Shown piece after piece: positions 40,408 to 49,246 of a DNA stretch of 59,681 bases. This DNA is from an uncultured Adlercreutzia sp. Lineage in GTDB: Bacteria; Actinomycetota; Coriobacteriia; Coriobacteriales; Eggerthellaceae. The position numbers were made by a program, and so were the translations under genes. The DNA lies in NCBI GenBank assembly GCA_902478715.1, contig CABSMC010000004.1, positions 1 through 59,681 on the forward strand, written 5' to 3'. The first letter of the stretch is position 1. Each line of letters opens with the position of its first letter. The notes below the pieces were generated by a model. It saw only the letters and a program-made list of their open reading frames with translations. It was not told where the DNA came from and searched no databases.

Positions 40408-41523
40408 CTATCGGTTCGGCTGATCCTTCACGAAGGAGCCGATCGCGATGGCGGCCACAGCGCACAGCAGACCGCCGATGGCCCACGCGAGCCAGAAGTA
40501 CGGCGTCTCGTACTCGGGCACGAACAGCATGACCAAGCCGGCAATGGTCGCGACGATCATGATGCAGGCGCACAAGCCGCTGGTGAGCTGATCCTTGCGG
40601 CGCTTGCGTTCGATACGGGCGCGGGCACGCTCGATCTCCTCATCGGTTGCCTCGGGCACCCCGAGCAGCGCGCAGATCTGCTCGTCGGTGTACATCGCGC
40701 GCAGGGCCGCCGCGTCGGAGTTCGCAATGACTTTACCCTCGTCGCTTTCAGCAATCGCCTGCTCGCGCGCATCGTTGTAGTTGGCGATGTTCAGCCGGCC
40801 GAGCATCATGGAACCGTATACGATGCACCACACGCCGACCGCAATGAGCCCCATCATGAGCGCGGCCGCCTCGGTCTGAACAAATTCGCTCAAGGAGTCG
40901 GTCAAAGCCGTAAGCACGATGCCCGTGAAAATGAGCGCGATGCCCGCCACAAGCAGCCACGCGAAAAGACGCTGGGTACGCTGACGATCTTCCACCGTGT
41001 AGAAATCCTGGATGAAGGGATGGCTGCGCTGGAACTCCGTATGTTGAAAAGCAGCTGTTACGATAAGGCCGAGACCGACGGCGATGCCCGCGAACAGGGG
41101 GATGAGGCTCGCGCCCGCAAGAGAGGGCGCTGTCGCCTCGGCCCAACCGGCCACGGCCATGAGAAGCGCCACACCGATGAGAATAGCGAACACGCCCCAG
41201 GCGATCTTCCATGCGAAGGTGCGCATGTGCTCGTCGTAGCCGCACACATCTTGGGGCGGCCCACCGGCGGCCTCGCGCAGGACGGCGGCGCGCGCTTGCA
41301 CAGCGGCGGTGGGTGTGCTGGTTGTCAGGTCGCCTTGCACGAGATCGTCTAAGGTGACGTCGAATATCTGGCACAGCTTCAGCAGCTTGTCCATTTCGGG
41401 ATAGGACTTCTCGGCCTCCCACTTCGTGACGGACTGACGGCTGACGCCGAGCATGAGGGCTAGCTGCTCCTGGGTCATCGCATGGGTGGCGCGAAGATGT
41501 TGAAGGTTATCGCGGAAGCTCAT
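40408..41523 (-). CDS. XRE-family regulator with a multi-helix membrane domain
   Basis: A 371-residue protein with an N-terminal helix-turn-helix: NLQHLRATHAMTQEQLALMLGVSRQSVTKWEAEKSYPEMDKLLKLCQIFDVTLDDLV (about 6-65). After a linker with a possible CGYDEH motif come about four membrane helices (KIAWGVFAILIGVALLMAVAG, LIPLFAGIAVGLGLIVTAAF, LFAWLLVAGIALIFTGIVL, AALMMGLIAVGVWCIVYG), a charged cytoplasmic region, and two more helices. Membrane-tethered XRE regulators of this design are common in Coriobacteriia and Firmicutes and may sense envelope state; the target genes are unknown. Confidence 0.85.
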   Translation of the reverse strand: MSFRDNLQHLRATHAMTQEQLALMLGVSRQSVTKWEAEKSYPEMDKLLKLCQIFDVTLDDLVQGDLTTSTPTAAVQARAAVLREAAGGPPQDVCGYDEHMRTFAWKIAWGVFAILIGVALLMAVAGWAEATAPSLAGASLIPLFAGIAVGLGLIVTAAFQHTEFQRSHPFIQDFYTVEDRQRTQRLFAWLLVAGIALIFTGIVLTALTDSLSEFVQTEAAALMMGLIAVGVWCIVYGSMMLGRLNIANYNDAREQAIAESDEGKVIANSDAAALRAMYTDEQICALLGVPEATDEEIERARARIERKRRKDQLTSGLCACIMIVATIAGLVMLFVPEYETPYFWLAWAIGGLLCAVAAIAIGSFVKDQPNR

Positions 41524-41739
41524 GGTGGGCCTACTTTCTTTGAACGAGGGAGGCGCCCATCACCGACTCTCGGGCATCGCGAAGGAGCCGCGCCGTCGGT
41601 CGTCGCCTTCCCTAGAGGGCAAGTTCAGTTGATCAACGATGATCACTTTACCTGTCACGCAAGGTGCATTCTACCAACTTACGGCATCAATTTCCGCAAC
41701 GCGCAGGCGCCTTTTGGTTGCAAACCCCAGGTCAAACCT

Positions 41740-42273
41740 TTAGAGCAGCGCCGCAAGAAAAGCAGCAAGCGCGCCCGTAGCAGAGCCGATGAAGGCACCG
41801 GCAACAACGTCACGCGGAAAGTGCACACCGCCGAGAACGCGGCAAACCGCGAGCACACCGGCCGCGACCAGCAGCACGACGGCAACGGGCACACTGGCCA
41901 CGAACCAACTTGCCGCAATGGCGAAGGCCGAGAAGGTATGCCGACTCGGAAACGACTTACCCGCGCCATCGCGGGCAATGAGCGGCGCAATGGCGCAGCA
42001 CTCGTAGGGCCGCGGCGCATTGAACCGCCTCCGGAAGAAACTCACTGCGACGAACCCCACGGCGGTGACGCCGACGAGGGGAACCAGCCTCCACGGATCG
42101 CTCACGCAGGCCCACCCGAGCAACAGCGCATAGGCCGCATAGAACACTATCACGATGCCGCGGTTGACGATGTTGAGCGCCCGAACAACGCCAGGGCGGC
42201 CCCGCAGAGGAGCCGCCCATTGCTCATAGCGTTGCTCATAATGTTGTTCGCAGCGTGCCTGATTCGTTCCCAC
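41740..42273 (-). CDS. PAP2-family membrane phosphatase
   Basis: A 177-residue integral membrane phosphatase. The three phosphatase signatures are present: RRRFNAPRPYE, SFPSRHTFSAFA with the catalytic histidine, and CRVLGGVHFPRDVVAG with the second histidine. Such enzymes dephosphorylate phosphatidate, undecaprenyl pyrophosphate or similar lipids in the envelope. The frame starts with GTG at 42273 behind GGAAG. It lies alone between an XRE regulator and the LPQTG surface protein on the same strand, with gaps too large to prove an operon. Confidence 0.9.
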   Translation of the reverse strand: MGTNQARCEQHYEQRYEQWAAPLRGRPGVVRALNIVNRGIVIVFYAAYALLLGWACVSDPWRLVPLVGVTAVGFVAVSFFRRRFNAPRPYECCAIAPLIARDGAGKSFPSRHTFSAFAIAASWFVASVPVAVVLLVAAGVLAVCRVLGGVHFPRDVVAGAFIGSATGALAAFLAALL

Positions 42274-42332
42274 CGTTGTCGCTTCCTCTTACTGAAGATT
42301 GCCTCCCAGAGTGTACAACGAAGAAACGCGCG

Positions 42333-43595
42333 CTAACGGCGAATCTTGCGAAACGCCATGGCGGCCCCAACGGCGGCAACGCCACTCACAAGAAGGATCA
42401 CGGCGAACACCAGGCCCTTCTCGTCGCCCGTCTGAGGAAGCGTTAGCACGCCGTCCTTGGAAGCAGCCTTCGCTTCGGCGTGATTGGCGTTCCCCGCCGC
42501 AGCCTCGTCGATCACCTGGGTGCCTTGGCTGCCACCATTGGAAGTCGCTCCCGTGTTTGGCTTGCTCGCGTCCGAACTGTCACCCGAGGATCCTCCTGAC
42601 GTCCCCGGCGCATTGCTCCCATTGCCCGCGCCGCCGTTCGAGGGCGCGTCGGGCGTTGCATCCGGCGTTCCCGGCGTTTCGGAACCATCAGGCGTCTCGC
42701 CCGCGTTCGGATCGTCGGGCGTATCCGTCGATTCGGTTCCCACTTCAATTTCATCGGGCCGCGCAACGGGACGCGTGTAGACGAGATTGATCTCGTTTTT
42801 CGAGGAATCCATGTTCACGAACACGTCCTCGGGGTAGCTGCCCACATAGGCCAGGCCATCAACGGGTTCAGTCGCCTCGGCCAGCTCGTCGCCCGTTAGA
42901 ACGTCGGCAAACAGCTCGTTGCTGCGTACCTCGCTGCCCATCTTCGTGAACCCGACCGTATGATCGCCGATCGTCTCGAGCACCGTATGGTTGTACAGCG
43001 GCATCGAGGTCGTGGAATCCAGCAAGGATGCCTCGTAGTAGTTCACCGTCACATCGCTGGACTGGCGGAAGTAATTCAGCCGAATGGCGTTCTTCGACGG
43101 ATCTTCCGACACCGTCACCTCACGCGGCCAGCCATCGAAGAAGGCGAATCCGGGAGTGGTGCCCACATGATCCCATGCCTTCACCACATCGCCCGGCTTC
43201 AAGCCCTCCACCGTCGTGGTACCAAGCAGACGCGTACCGGTCAGCTCAGGAACGCCCCAATCTTCGAGCGTCGGGTCGTCGTAGTACACGAGCTCGAAAT
43301 GGTAGATAGTGACGGTTTGGGTGGCATCTTCGTCGGCAGTTGGCTCATCGGCAGTCGTTCCGTCGACCGCCGCTTCATCGACAGTGGCCGCGTCAGCAGT
43401 GGCTCCATCGCGGCCAGCTGTCTCGACGGCCATCGCGCTGTCAGCAACTTCCTCCTCATCGGCTAGGGCCGCCATCGGTGCGGCAAGAGAAAGCGCGAGC
43501 GCGCCGGCCAATGCCGCTGCACCAAAAAGGCCCTTCAGCGCCACAAGAGAACGCGAAGCAAAAGTAGGCAACATTTTCACGTGAAATCTCATTTC
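42333..43595 (-). CDS. LPQTG-anchored surface protein with MucBP-like repeats
   Basis: A 420-residue cell-wall protein. The signal peptide spans about 1-45 (LVALKGLFGAAALAGALALSLAAPMAALA). Then come a short acidic Thr/Ala spacer and two MucBP-like repeats of about 80 residues, each closing with SKNAIRLNYF or SKNEINLVYTR. A long Gly/Ser/Asn/Asp-rich wall-spanning stretch leads to LPQTGDEKG, a helix and a final RKIRR, a textbook sortase A sorting signal. It probably binds mucus or host glycans. The start codon was taken as the ATG at 43595; no strong ribosome site is seen. A sortase gene is not in the window. Confidence 0.88.
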   Translation of the reverse strand, partial: EMRFHVKMLPTFASRSLVALKGLFGAAALAGALALSLAAPMAALADEEEVADSAMAVETAGRDGATADAATVDEAAVDGTTADEPTADEDATQTVTIYHFELVYYDDPTLEDWGVPELTGTRLLGTTTVEGLKPGDVVKAWDHVGTTPGFAFFDGWPREVTVSEDPSKNAIRLNYFRQSSDVTVNYYEASLLDSTTSMPLYNHTVLETIGDHTVGFTKMGSEVRSNELFADVLTGDELAEATEPVDGLAYVGSYPEDVFVNMDSSKNEINLVYTRPVARPDEIEVGTESTDTPDDPNAGETPDGSETPGTPDATPDAPSNGGAGNGSNAPGTSGGSSGDSSDASKPNTGATSNGGSQGTQVIDEAAAGNANHAEAKAASKDGVLTLPQTGDEKGLVFAVILLVSGVAAVGAAMAFRKIRR

Positions 43596-43637
43596 AATCA
43601 GTACCGGCTCGTCACCGGTATTCGTGGTCTCATCAAT

Positions 43638-43656
43638 GTCTAGTATTATGCTAGAC
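43638..43656. promoter_or_regulatory. Small operator-like dyad before the LPQTG protein gene
   Basis: GTCTAG and CTAGAC flank TATTATG. Read on the minus strand the centre contains CATAAT, a possible -10. The -35 is not convincing. It lies 43 bases before the start codon and could be a regulator site. Confidence 0.4.
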
Positions 43657-43842
43657 TTACATAGGAACTGTACCAAAATGAGGATAGGTATTCAACCACG
43701 TATCCCCTGAAAATGAGCGGAAACAATCCCGTTCCATAAGTTAAACATTGATGACTTTTCCGCATTGAATTGGCGATGCTCTCTCCTAAAGCTTCCCGCG
43801 CTATAATGCGGACAGAATTCATGAACGTCGAAAGGGGCATTC

Positions 43843-44304
43843 ATGCGCAGGAAGGACCGCGAGCAGAGCGAGGAGTTCGGGTGGGACGTGCTTGAGACGT
43901 GCCCCTACGCCGTGCTTTCTACGACCGATGAGGCGGGGCTCCCCTACAGCATTCCCGTGTCCCCCGCCGTGTTCGACGGCGCTATCTACTTCCATTCAGC
44001 CAAGCACGGCACGAAATCGAAGCTTCTGCGCGAGCACCCCGCTGTGTGCCTGGTGGGTGTGCGCGATGTGGTGCCGCTGCCCGAGGCATACTCCACCGAG
44101 TACGCCAGCGCCGTGGTGCGCGGCACCGTCGCCGAGGTGACCGACGATGCCGAGCGCATTGCCGCCCTGCACGCCATCGTCGAGCGCTACGTTGCCGAGA
44201 ACCTCGCCCATTTCGACACCGCGTTGGCCAGCGAGCTCTCCCGCACCGTCGTGTGGAAGATCACGCCGAACGAGGTAACCGCAAAGGCGCGCCTGCACGA
44301 GTAA
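43843..44304 (+). CDS. Pyridoxamine-phosphate-oxidase-like FMN-binding protein (Nim-related)
   Basis: A 153-residue split-barrel flavoprotein. MRRKDREQSEEFGWDVLETCPYAVLSTTDEAGLPYSIPVSPAV is the typical start of the Nim (5-nitroimidazole reductase) and related groups. The flavin loop is AIYFHSAKHGTKSKLLREHPAVCLVGV. It may reduce small nitro or other compounds, or be a general FMN-binding protein. AAAGG precedes the ATG. It is followed by the formamidase-family gene after 69 bases on the same strand. Confidence 0.87.
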   Translation: MRRKDREQSEEFGWDVLETCPYAVLSTTDEAGLPYSIPVSPAVFDGAIYFHSAKHGTKSKLLREHPAVCLVGVRDVVPLPEAYSTEYASAVVRGTVAEVTDDAERIAALHAIVERYVAENLAHFDTALASELSRTVVWKITPNEVTAKARLHE

Positions 44305-44373
44305 TCTAAGAAGAGTATGATGGAACCCAGCGCGGCAAGGGGTCGCGCCATCACGCAAGCAGAGGAGGAAACC

Positions 44374-45279
44374 GTGCAAATCATCGAAGACAAGGTGTAC
44401 GCGTTCTCGAAGGACAACCCGCCGTGCTACACCGCCCAGCCGGGCGAGGTGCTGCAGTTCAACACGCTCGACTGCTTCTCGGGCCGTTTGACCGACGAGA
44501 CGGTCACCATGAAGGACATGGACTTCTCCTACAACATCACCAACCCCGCCGCCGGCCCGGTGTACGTGGAAGGCGCCGAGGTGGGCGATGTGCTTGTCGT
44601 GGACATTTACGACATCCAAGTGGCCGACGAGGGCACCATCGCCACTGACGACCATTGCGGGCCGCTGTTCGAGGGCACCGACTACCGCACGAAGAAAATC
44701 AAGATCGAGGGCGGCATGGCCGACTTCAACGGCGTGCGCTTCCCCATCAATCCCATGATCGGCGTCATCGGCACCGCGCCGGATGAGGGCGCGCCGGCCG
44801 ACGGTTTTGTGGGCAACTACGGCGGCAACATGGACAACAAGCTCATCACCAAGGGCACGCGCCTGTACTTCCCCGTGCGCGTACCGGGCGCTTTGCTGCA
44901 GATGGGCGACGTGCACGCCACCATGGGCGACGCCGAGCTATGCGGTACCGGCATCGAAATCGCCGCGCAAATCACCGTGCGCGTGAATGTGCTGAAGAAC
45001 TTCGAGTTGAACTGGCCGGTGCTGGAGACGTTCGGTCCGGCGGGCAAGTGGTACGTGAACGCCAGCGCCCAGGAGTACAACGAGGCGCTCGTGTGCGCTT
45101 CGAAGGAGATGCAGCGCCTGCTCATGAACATCACGGGCTGGGATGCCGTGGAAACCTACATGTACATGTCGGTGCAGTCCGACGTGGAGATCAGCCAGGG
45201 CTGCAAGCCCTGCGAGGTGCAGCTGTCCCTGCGCATCGGCACCCCGAAGCTGACCGAGTTCCCGCCATTGGTGGGGTAG
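44374..45279 (+). CDS. Acetamidase/formamidase family protein
   Basis: A 301-residue cytoplasmic amidohydrolase of the FmdA/AmdA family, which splits formamide or acetamide to ammonia and acid. Recognisable blocks are NITNPAAGPVYVEGAEVGDVLVVDIYDI, NPMIGVIGTAP, NYGGNMDNKLITKGTRLYFPVRVPGALLQMGDVHATMGDAELCGTGIE and WDAVETYMYMSVQSDVEISQ. The start is GTG 44374, with GAGGAGG six bases before it; a longer frame to 44317 lacks a site. A terminator follows, then an amino-acid permease gene in the same direction. Confidence 0.92.
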   Translation: MQIIEDKVYAFSKDNPPCYTAQPGEVLQFNTLDCFSGRLTDETVTMKDMDFSYNITNPAAGPVYVEGAEVGDVLVVDIYDIQVADEGTIATDDHCGPLFEGTDYRTKKIKIEGGMADFNGVRFPINPMIGVIGTAPDEGAPADGFVGNYGGNMDNKLITKGTRLYFPVRVPGALLQMGDVHATMGDAELCGTGIEIAAQITVRVNVLKNFELNWPVLETFGPAGKWYVNASAQEYNEALVCASKEMQRLLMNITGWDAVETYMYMSVQSDVEISQGCKPCEVQLSLRIGTPKLTEFPPLVG

Positions 45280-45342
45280 GCGCTCCCCTGCCCGCACCGC
45301 CGCGGTGCCGTCACCGCCGCAGCGCCGTCGCCGTCCTGTTCG

Positions 45343-45372
45343 AGAAGCCGCCTGGGAAGGCGGCTTCTTTTT
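45343..45372 (+). terminator. Terminator of the formamidase-family gene
   Basis: AAGCCGCC (45345-45352) pairs with GGCGGCTT (45359-45366) and is followed by CTTTTT. It separates the formamidase transcript from the permease gene. Confidence 0.85.
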
Positions 45373-45557
45373 GGTCTCTGCACCTTCTCCCCTTGGCGGA
45401 ATACAGGCCGCTTACACTCCATAATGCTGTGCAAAATGGTAAACTATGGCCGCGCATAGTGCGCAGGAAAGGGGAATCGCCCGACCCGTGCTGGGAGGGA
45501 TCACGGGCCGCACGATTCACGAGGAGAAGGCTTGGAAGGGAAAGAGAGGAGACACCC

Positions 45558-46961
45558 ATGTCACAACCCATCCAAGAGCCGACTATCGGCCTCGGCGAGG
45601 ACATCGAGGCCTTCGGCTACAAGCAGGAGCTGAAGCGCGGCTTGCAGCTTCACGACGTCATTCTGTACGGCGTCTTGTTCATGGTGCTTATCGCACCACA
45701 ATCTATCTGGGGTTCTTTGCAGGTAGATTCCGGCGGTCTGACCCCGCTCGTGTACATCATCGGCTTTATCGCCATCAGCTTCACGGCACTCAGCTACGCC
45801 GCCATGTCCAGCAAGTTCCCCATTGCCGGCTCGGTGTACTCCTATGTGCAGCGCGCCATCAACCCGCACGTGGGCTTCATGTCCGGCTGGCTCATTCTGC
45901 TGGACTACATTCTGGTGCCTTCGCTTCTGCTGGTCATGGTCGCCAACTGGGGAACCACCCTCGTGCCCGGCTCGCCGTGGTGGCTGTGGGTGGTCGTGTT
46001 CATCGCCTTCAACACGTTTGTGAACGTGCGCGGCATCACCATGTCGAAGGGCGTTGACTGGGTCATCTTCGCCGTGGAAATTCTGGCGCTCATCGTGTTC
46101 ATCGCCGTAGGCTGCATGTACGTCTCCGGTGGCGGCGGCTACGGTGAGTTCTCCACCGAGCCGTTCTACAAGCCCGGCGAGGTCGACCTCCACTTCGTGG
46201 CGACGGCCGTATCCCTGGCCTGCCTGTCGTTCCTCGGGTTCGACGGCATGTCCACCCTGGCCGAGGAAACCTACCAGCCCGAGAAGAACATCGGCCGCGG
46301 CATCCTCATCGCGCTCTGCATCATGATCGTCGTATTCGTGCTGCAGACCTACATCGCCGCCCTCATTCTTCCCGACTGGGCGAACACCGATCCCGACATG
46401 GGCTTCTTCGATGCCTGCTACACTGCCGGCGGCCTGCTGCTGCAGAACTTCATGCTGGTCATCAACATCGTCGCCATCGGCATCGCCAACATCATGAACG
46501 CTCAGATCGCCTCCTCGCGCCTGCTGTTCTCCATGGGCCGCGACGGCGTGCTGCCCCGCGTGCTCGGCAAGGTGCATCCCAAGTACCAGACCCCCTGGGT
46601 GGCCGCCATCTTCCTGGGTGCGTTCTCGCTCGTTCTTACCCTGACCGCCGGTCAATTCGGCGGCATGACGGTGCTCGCCCCCATGGTGAACTTCGGCGCG
46701 CTGGCGTCGTTCATCGTCCTGAACTTCGGCGTGTTTTGGTACTTCTGGTGCAAGGAGAAGCAGCGCGGCGCCAAGGCCGTTCTGCGCTACCTCATCTGCC
46801 CCTGGATTGGCATCCTTATTCTGATCTACGTGTTCACCGGCTTCGATGCGCTCACCTATGGCGTGGGCATCAGCTGGTTCATCGTGGGCCTCATCATTGC
46901 CGCTGTCATTTCCAAGGGCTTCAAAGAAGTGCCCGACGCCTTCAAGAACCTGGAAGTGTAG
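45558..46961 (+). CDS. APC-family amino acid permease
   Basis: A 467-residue membrane transporter with 12 predicted helices. The opening FGYKQELKRGLQLHDVILYGVLFMVLIAPQSIWGSL corresponds to the substrate-binding first helix of the amino acid-polyamine-organocation family. SFLGFDGMSTLAEETYQPEKNIGRGI is the family's central signature. NIMNAQIASSRLLFSMGRDGVLPRVLGKVHPKYQTPW is also typical. The ATG at 45558 has GAGGAG before it. The long frame reaching back to 44940 is a shadow. Substrate is unknown; the formamidase upstream hints at an amide or amino acid. Confidence 0.92.
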   Translation: MSQPIQEPTIGLGEDIEAFGYKQELKRGLQLHDVILYGVLFMVLIAPQSIWGSLQVDSGGLTPLVYIIGFIAISFTALSYAAMSSKFPIAGSVYSYVQRAINPHVGFMSGWLILLDYILVPSLLLVMVANWGTTLVPGSPWWLWVVVFIAFNTFVNVRGITMSKGVDWVIFAVEILALIVFIAVGCMYVSGGGGYGEFSTEPFYKPGEVDLHFVATAVSLACLSFLGFDGMSTLAEETYQPEKNIGRGILIALCIMIVVFVLQTYIAALILPDWANTDPDMGFFDACYTAGGLLLQNFMLVINIVAIGIANIMNAQIASSRLLFSMGRDGVLPRVLGKVHPKYQTPWVAAIFLGAFSLVLTLTAGQFGGMTVLAPMVNFGALASFIVLNFGVFWYFWCKEKQRGAKAVLRYLICPWIGILILIYVFTGFDALTYGVGISWFIVGLIIAAVISKGFKEVPDAFKNLEV

Positions 46962-47044
46962 ACTGCGTTCCTGCAGGCCTAACGGCTCTGAAAGGCACCC
47001 ACCGATCCAGCAACTTTGCCCGCCGTAGCGCACGGCATCTTTCG

Positions 47045-47074
47045 AGCCCCCGGCCATGTCGGGGGCTCTTCTTG
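47045..47074 (+). terminator. Terminator of the APC permease gene
   Basis: AGCCCCCG (47045-47052) pairs with CGGGGGCT (47060-47067) around a 7-base loop and is followed by CTTCTT. It lies 84 bases past the permease stop. Confidence 0.8.
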
Positions 47075-47081
47075 TATACTA

Positions 47082-47223
47082 GGTTCGCCCCTCGAAACTC
47101 CCATCTATTTCCGATGCGCCGACCAGGAACTTCTTTGCGTTTTCCCAGATCAGTCTAGTAACCGCAGAATAGAAATAGATGGGAGTTTCGAGGGGCGAAC
47201 CAGAAATAGATGGGGGTTTCGAG
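47082..47223. repeat. Small inverted-repeat element (30-bp perfect arms plus a third copy)
   Basis: The left arm 47082-47111 starts GGTTCGCCCCTCGAAACTCC. The right arm 47172-47201 is its exact complement over 30 bases, leaving a 60-base interior with no gene. Directly after it, 47203-47223 repeats the core GAAATAGATGGG-GTTTCGAG a third time with one change. The 120-bp unit resembles a miniature inverted-repeat element, but it could also be a regulatory RNA structure ahead of proC. Confidence 0.8.
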
Positions 47224-47302
47224 AGAACTCAATACCTCTGGACGCGCGAAAATGATGGAATCAGTTTGCGGGTCCTTGTAGAAAGGAAAGGGAAGGATTC
47301 CC

Positions 47303-48139
47303 ATGAAGATCGGTTTCATCGGATTAGGAAACATGGCCACGGCCATCATCGGTGGCCTGCTGCGCGAGGGCACAACGCTCAGCGACAAAGACGGCGACGC
47401 GACGGTGATCACCGCCGCCAACATCATCGGCTCGGCCAAGACCGAGGCCACGCGGCAGAAGCGCGCCGAGCAATTCGGCGTCGCCGTCACTGCCAGCAAC
47501 CGCGAAGTTGCCGAAGCGGCCGATGTGCTGGTACTCGCTGTGAAGCCGCAATTCTTCCCCGAGGTGATCGCCGAAATTCGCGAGGTCGTAAACGAGAACA
47601 CACTGGTTATCTCTATCGCCGCTGGTCTCACACTCGAGCGCATCGCGGCCCTTTTCAATCGCGATGTTGCCACCATGCGGCTCATCCGCTGCATGCCGAA
47701 CACGCCGTCGCTCGTGAACGCCGGGTGCACCGCCGTGGTGCCGGGGCCGGGATCAACGGAAGCTGACGAAGCGCTCTGCTTGCAACTTATGAGCAGTTTC
47801 GGCCGGGCCATCGTCATTCCTGAGCGTCTGATGGATGCCGCCAGCGCTGTGGCCGGCTCCTCTCCCGCCTTCGTCTTCATGTTCATCGAAGCGCTGGCCG
47901 ACGGCGCCGTGGCCGCTGGGATGCCGCGCGCCCAGGCTTATGAGTTCGCCGCCGCCGCCGTAGCGGGATCGGCCCAGCTCGTGTTGGAGACCGGGCGACA
48001 CCCGGGCGACCTGAAGGATATGGTCTGCTCGCCGGGCGGCACCACTATCGAAGGCGTGCGCGCCCTGGAGGAGGGTGCCTTCCGCGCATCTACCATGAAC
48101 GCCATCGTCGCCTGCGTGAAGAAGGCGAAGGCACTCTAA
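47303..48139 (+). CDS. proC: Pyrroline-5-carboxylate reductase
   Basis: ProC makes proline from pyrroline-5-carboxylate with NAD(P)H, the last step of proline synthesis. The 278 residues open with the dinucleotide fold MKIGFIGLGNMATAIIGGLL. The substrate region has VLAVKPQ, MRLIRCMPNTPSLVNAG and VAGSSPAFVFMFIEALADGAVAAGMPR. The C-terminal signature DLKDMVCSPGGTTIEGVRALEE is complete. AAAGG lies before the ATG. The gene follows an inverted-repeat element and stands alone. Confidence 0.96.
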   Translation: MKIGFIGLGNMATAIIGGLLREGTTLSDKDGDATVITAANIIGSAKTEATRQKRAEQFGVAVTASNREVAEAADVLVLAVKPQFFPEVIAEIREVVNENTLVISIAAGLTLERIAALFNRDVATMRLIRCMPNTPSLVNAGCTAVVPGPGSTEADEALCLQLMSSFGRAIVIPERLMDAASAVAGSSPAFVFMFIEALADGAVAAGMPRAQAYEFAAAAVAGSAQLVLETGRHPGDLKDMVCSPGGTTIEGVRALEEGAFRASTMNAIVACVKKAKAL

Positions 48140-48337
48140 GGACGCGTCAAACCGTGCAGAATAGGTGAAATTGCGTAGCAGGCCAGGAACGTTTCGCGGC
48201 CCTTCCAGCCCTTCGCGTTTCTCCGTGCTCTATCATGGGAAAACAATCGCTCCAACCGCCTTAAGGAAACGGCGTTCCGGAACCGAGCGAAGCCCCCCTT
48301 CGGAACGCTTTCCTGCTCCTCGTTGAAAGGTTTTACC

Positions 48338-49246
48338 ATGAGGAAACATATTCGTACATCCCTCGCCCTGCTCGTGGCAGCCCTCGCTGCCGCCAGCTTC
48401 ATGCTTATTCTGCCCGGCTGCACGGGAGGCACCACCGACTCGCCTGGCAAGCCCGATGCCGTGGGCAACCGCTCTACCAGCGGGGAGAGCAACGCGACCC
48501 AGGGCGACGTCGTCAGCACCGCTATGGTTGCCTATGCCAACGGCGACCAGGTGCTCTTCGTCGATCAGGAAACGCAGACCCCCTACATCCCGACAGACAT
48601 CGATGACGCGACCATCGTCGTCGATGGCCAGCAGACCGACGAAGACGCGCTGGTGGCAGGCAACATTGTTCAGGTCACGGGCAACGGCATCATGTTGGAG
48701 AGTTATCCGGGGCAGTACCCTGGCATCACGAAAATAGAAGTGATTGAAACGGGCAGCCCTGCCGACGCCGAGCAGTACGCCGACATCGTGGACACCGTGT
48801 TCGCTGCCCCCGATCAGAGCCAAGTACCCGTCGGCAGCCTCAGCTACAAAACGGATCAGGCCGACACCTCGGTCGTTTTGAACCCCTACGAGTTCGACTG
48901 GCAATGGCAGACGGAAGACGGCCAAACCAGCACGTCCCAGGTTGATGGGTTTGCCGCCGACGGAAACGGCTTGGTCGCCGAAACGACCATCGACGTGCGC
49001 ATTCCCCAAGCCGTTGACGCTTTCGCAGCCTTCTCCGTGAACCCGACGTCTGTAGAAATCGAGCGCCAGCCCCTGGTGAAGGGCGACACCGCGAAGATCG
49101 ACCCCCAACAAGATGGTGAGGACGTGCCCTACACCTTGGGCGACGATGGCACCACGGCCCTGCGCATCGAGCCGAACTACCTCTACGAAATAAAGGCCAC
49201 CTTCCCCCAGGGCGAGGCCGAGTACGCCTTCTACACGGTGAGTTAG
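48338..49246 (+). CDS. Lipoprotein of unknown function
   Basis: A 302-residue exported protein. The basic N-terminus, hydrophobic stretch LALLVAALAAASFMLILPGC and lipobox cysteine (about residue 28) mark a lipid-anchored protein. The rest is acidic, rich in D, T and Q, and predicted as beta-strands. QVLFVDQETQTPYIPTDIDDATIVVDGQ resembles a small OB-like barrel, and the C-terminus suggests a second beta domain. I recognise no catalytic residues. AAAGG precedes the ATG at 48338. It overlaps the stop of the convergent diguanylate cyclase gene by four bases. Confidence 0.8.
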   Translation: MRKHIRTSLALLVAALAAASFMLILPGCTGGTTDSPGKPDAVGNRSTSGESNATQGDVVSTAMVAYANGDQVLFVDQETQTPYIPTDIDDATIVVDGQQTDEDALVAGNIVQVTGNGIMLESYPGQYPGITKIEVIETGSPADAEQYADIVDTVFAAPDQSQVPVGSLSYKTDQADTSVVLNPYEFDWQWQTEDGQTSTSQVDGFAADGNGLVAETTIDVRIPQAVDAFAAFSVNPTSVEIERQPLVKGDTAKIDPQQDGEDVPYTLGDDGTTALRIEPNYLYEIKATFPQGEAEYAFYTVS

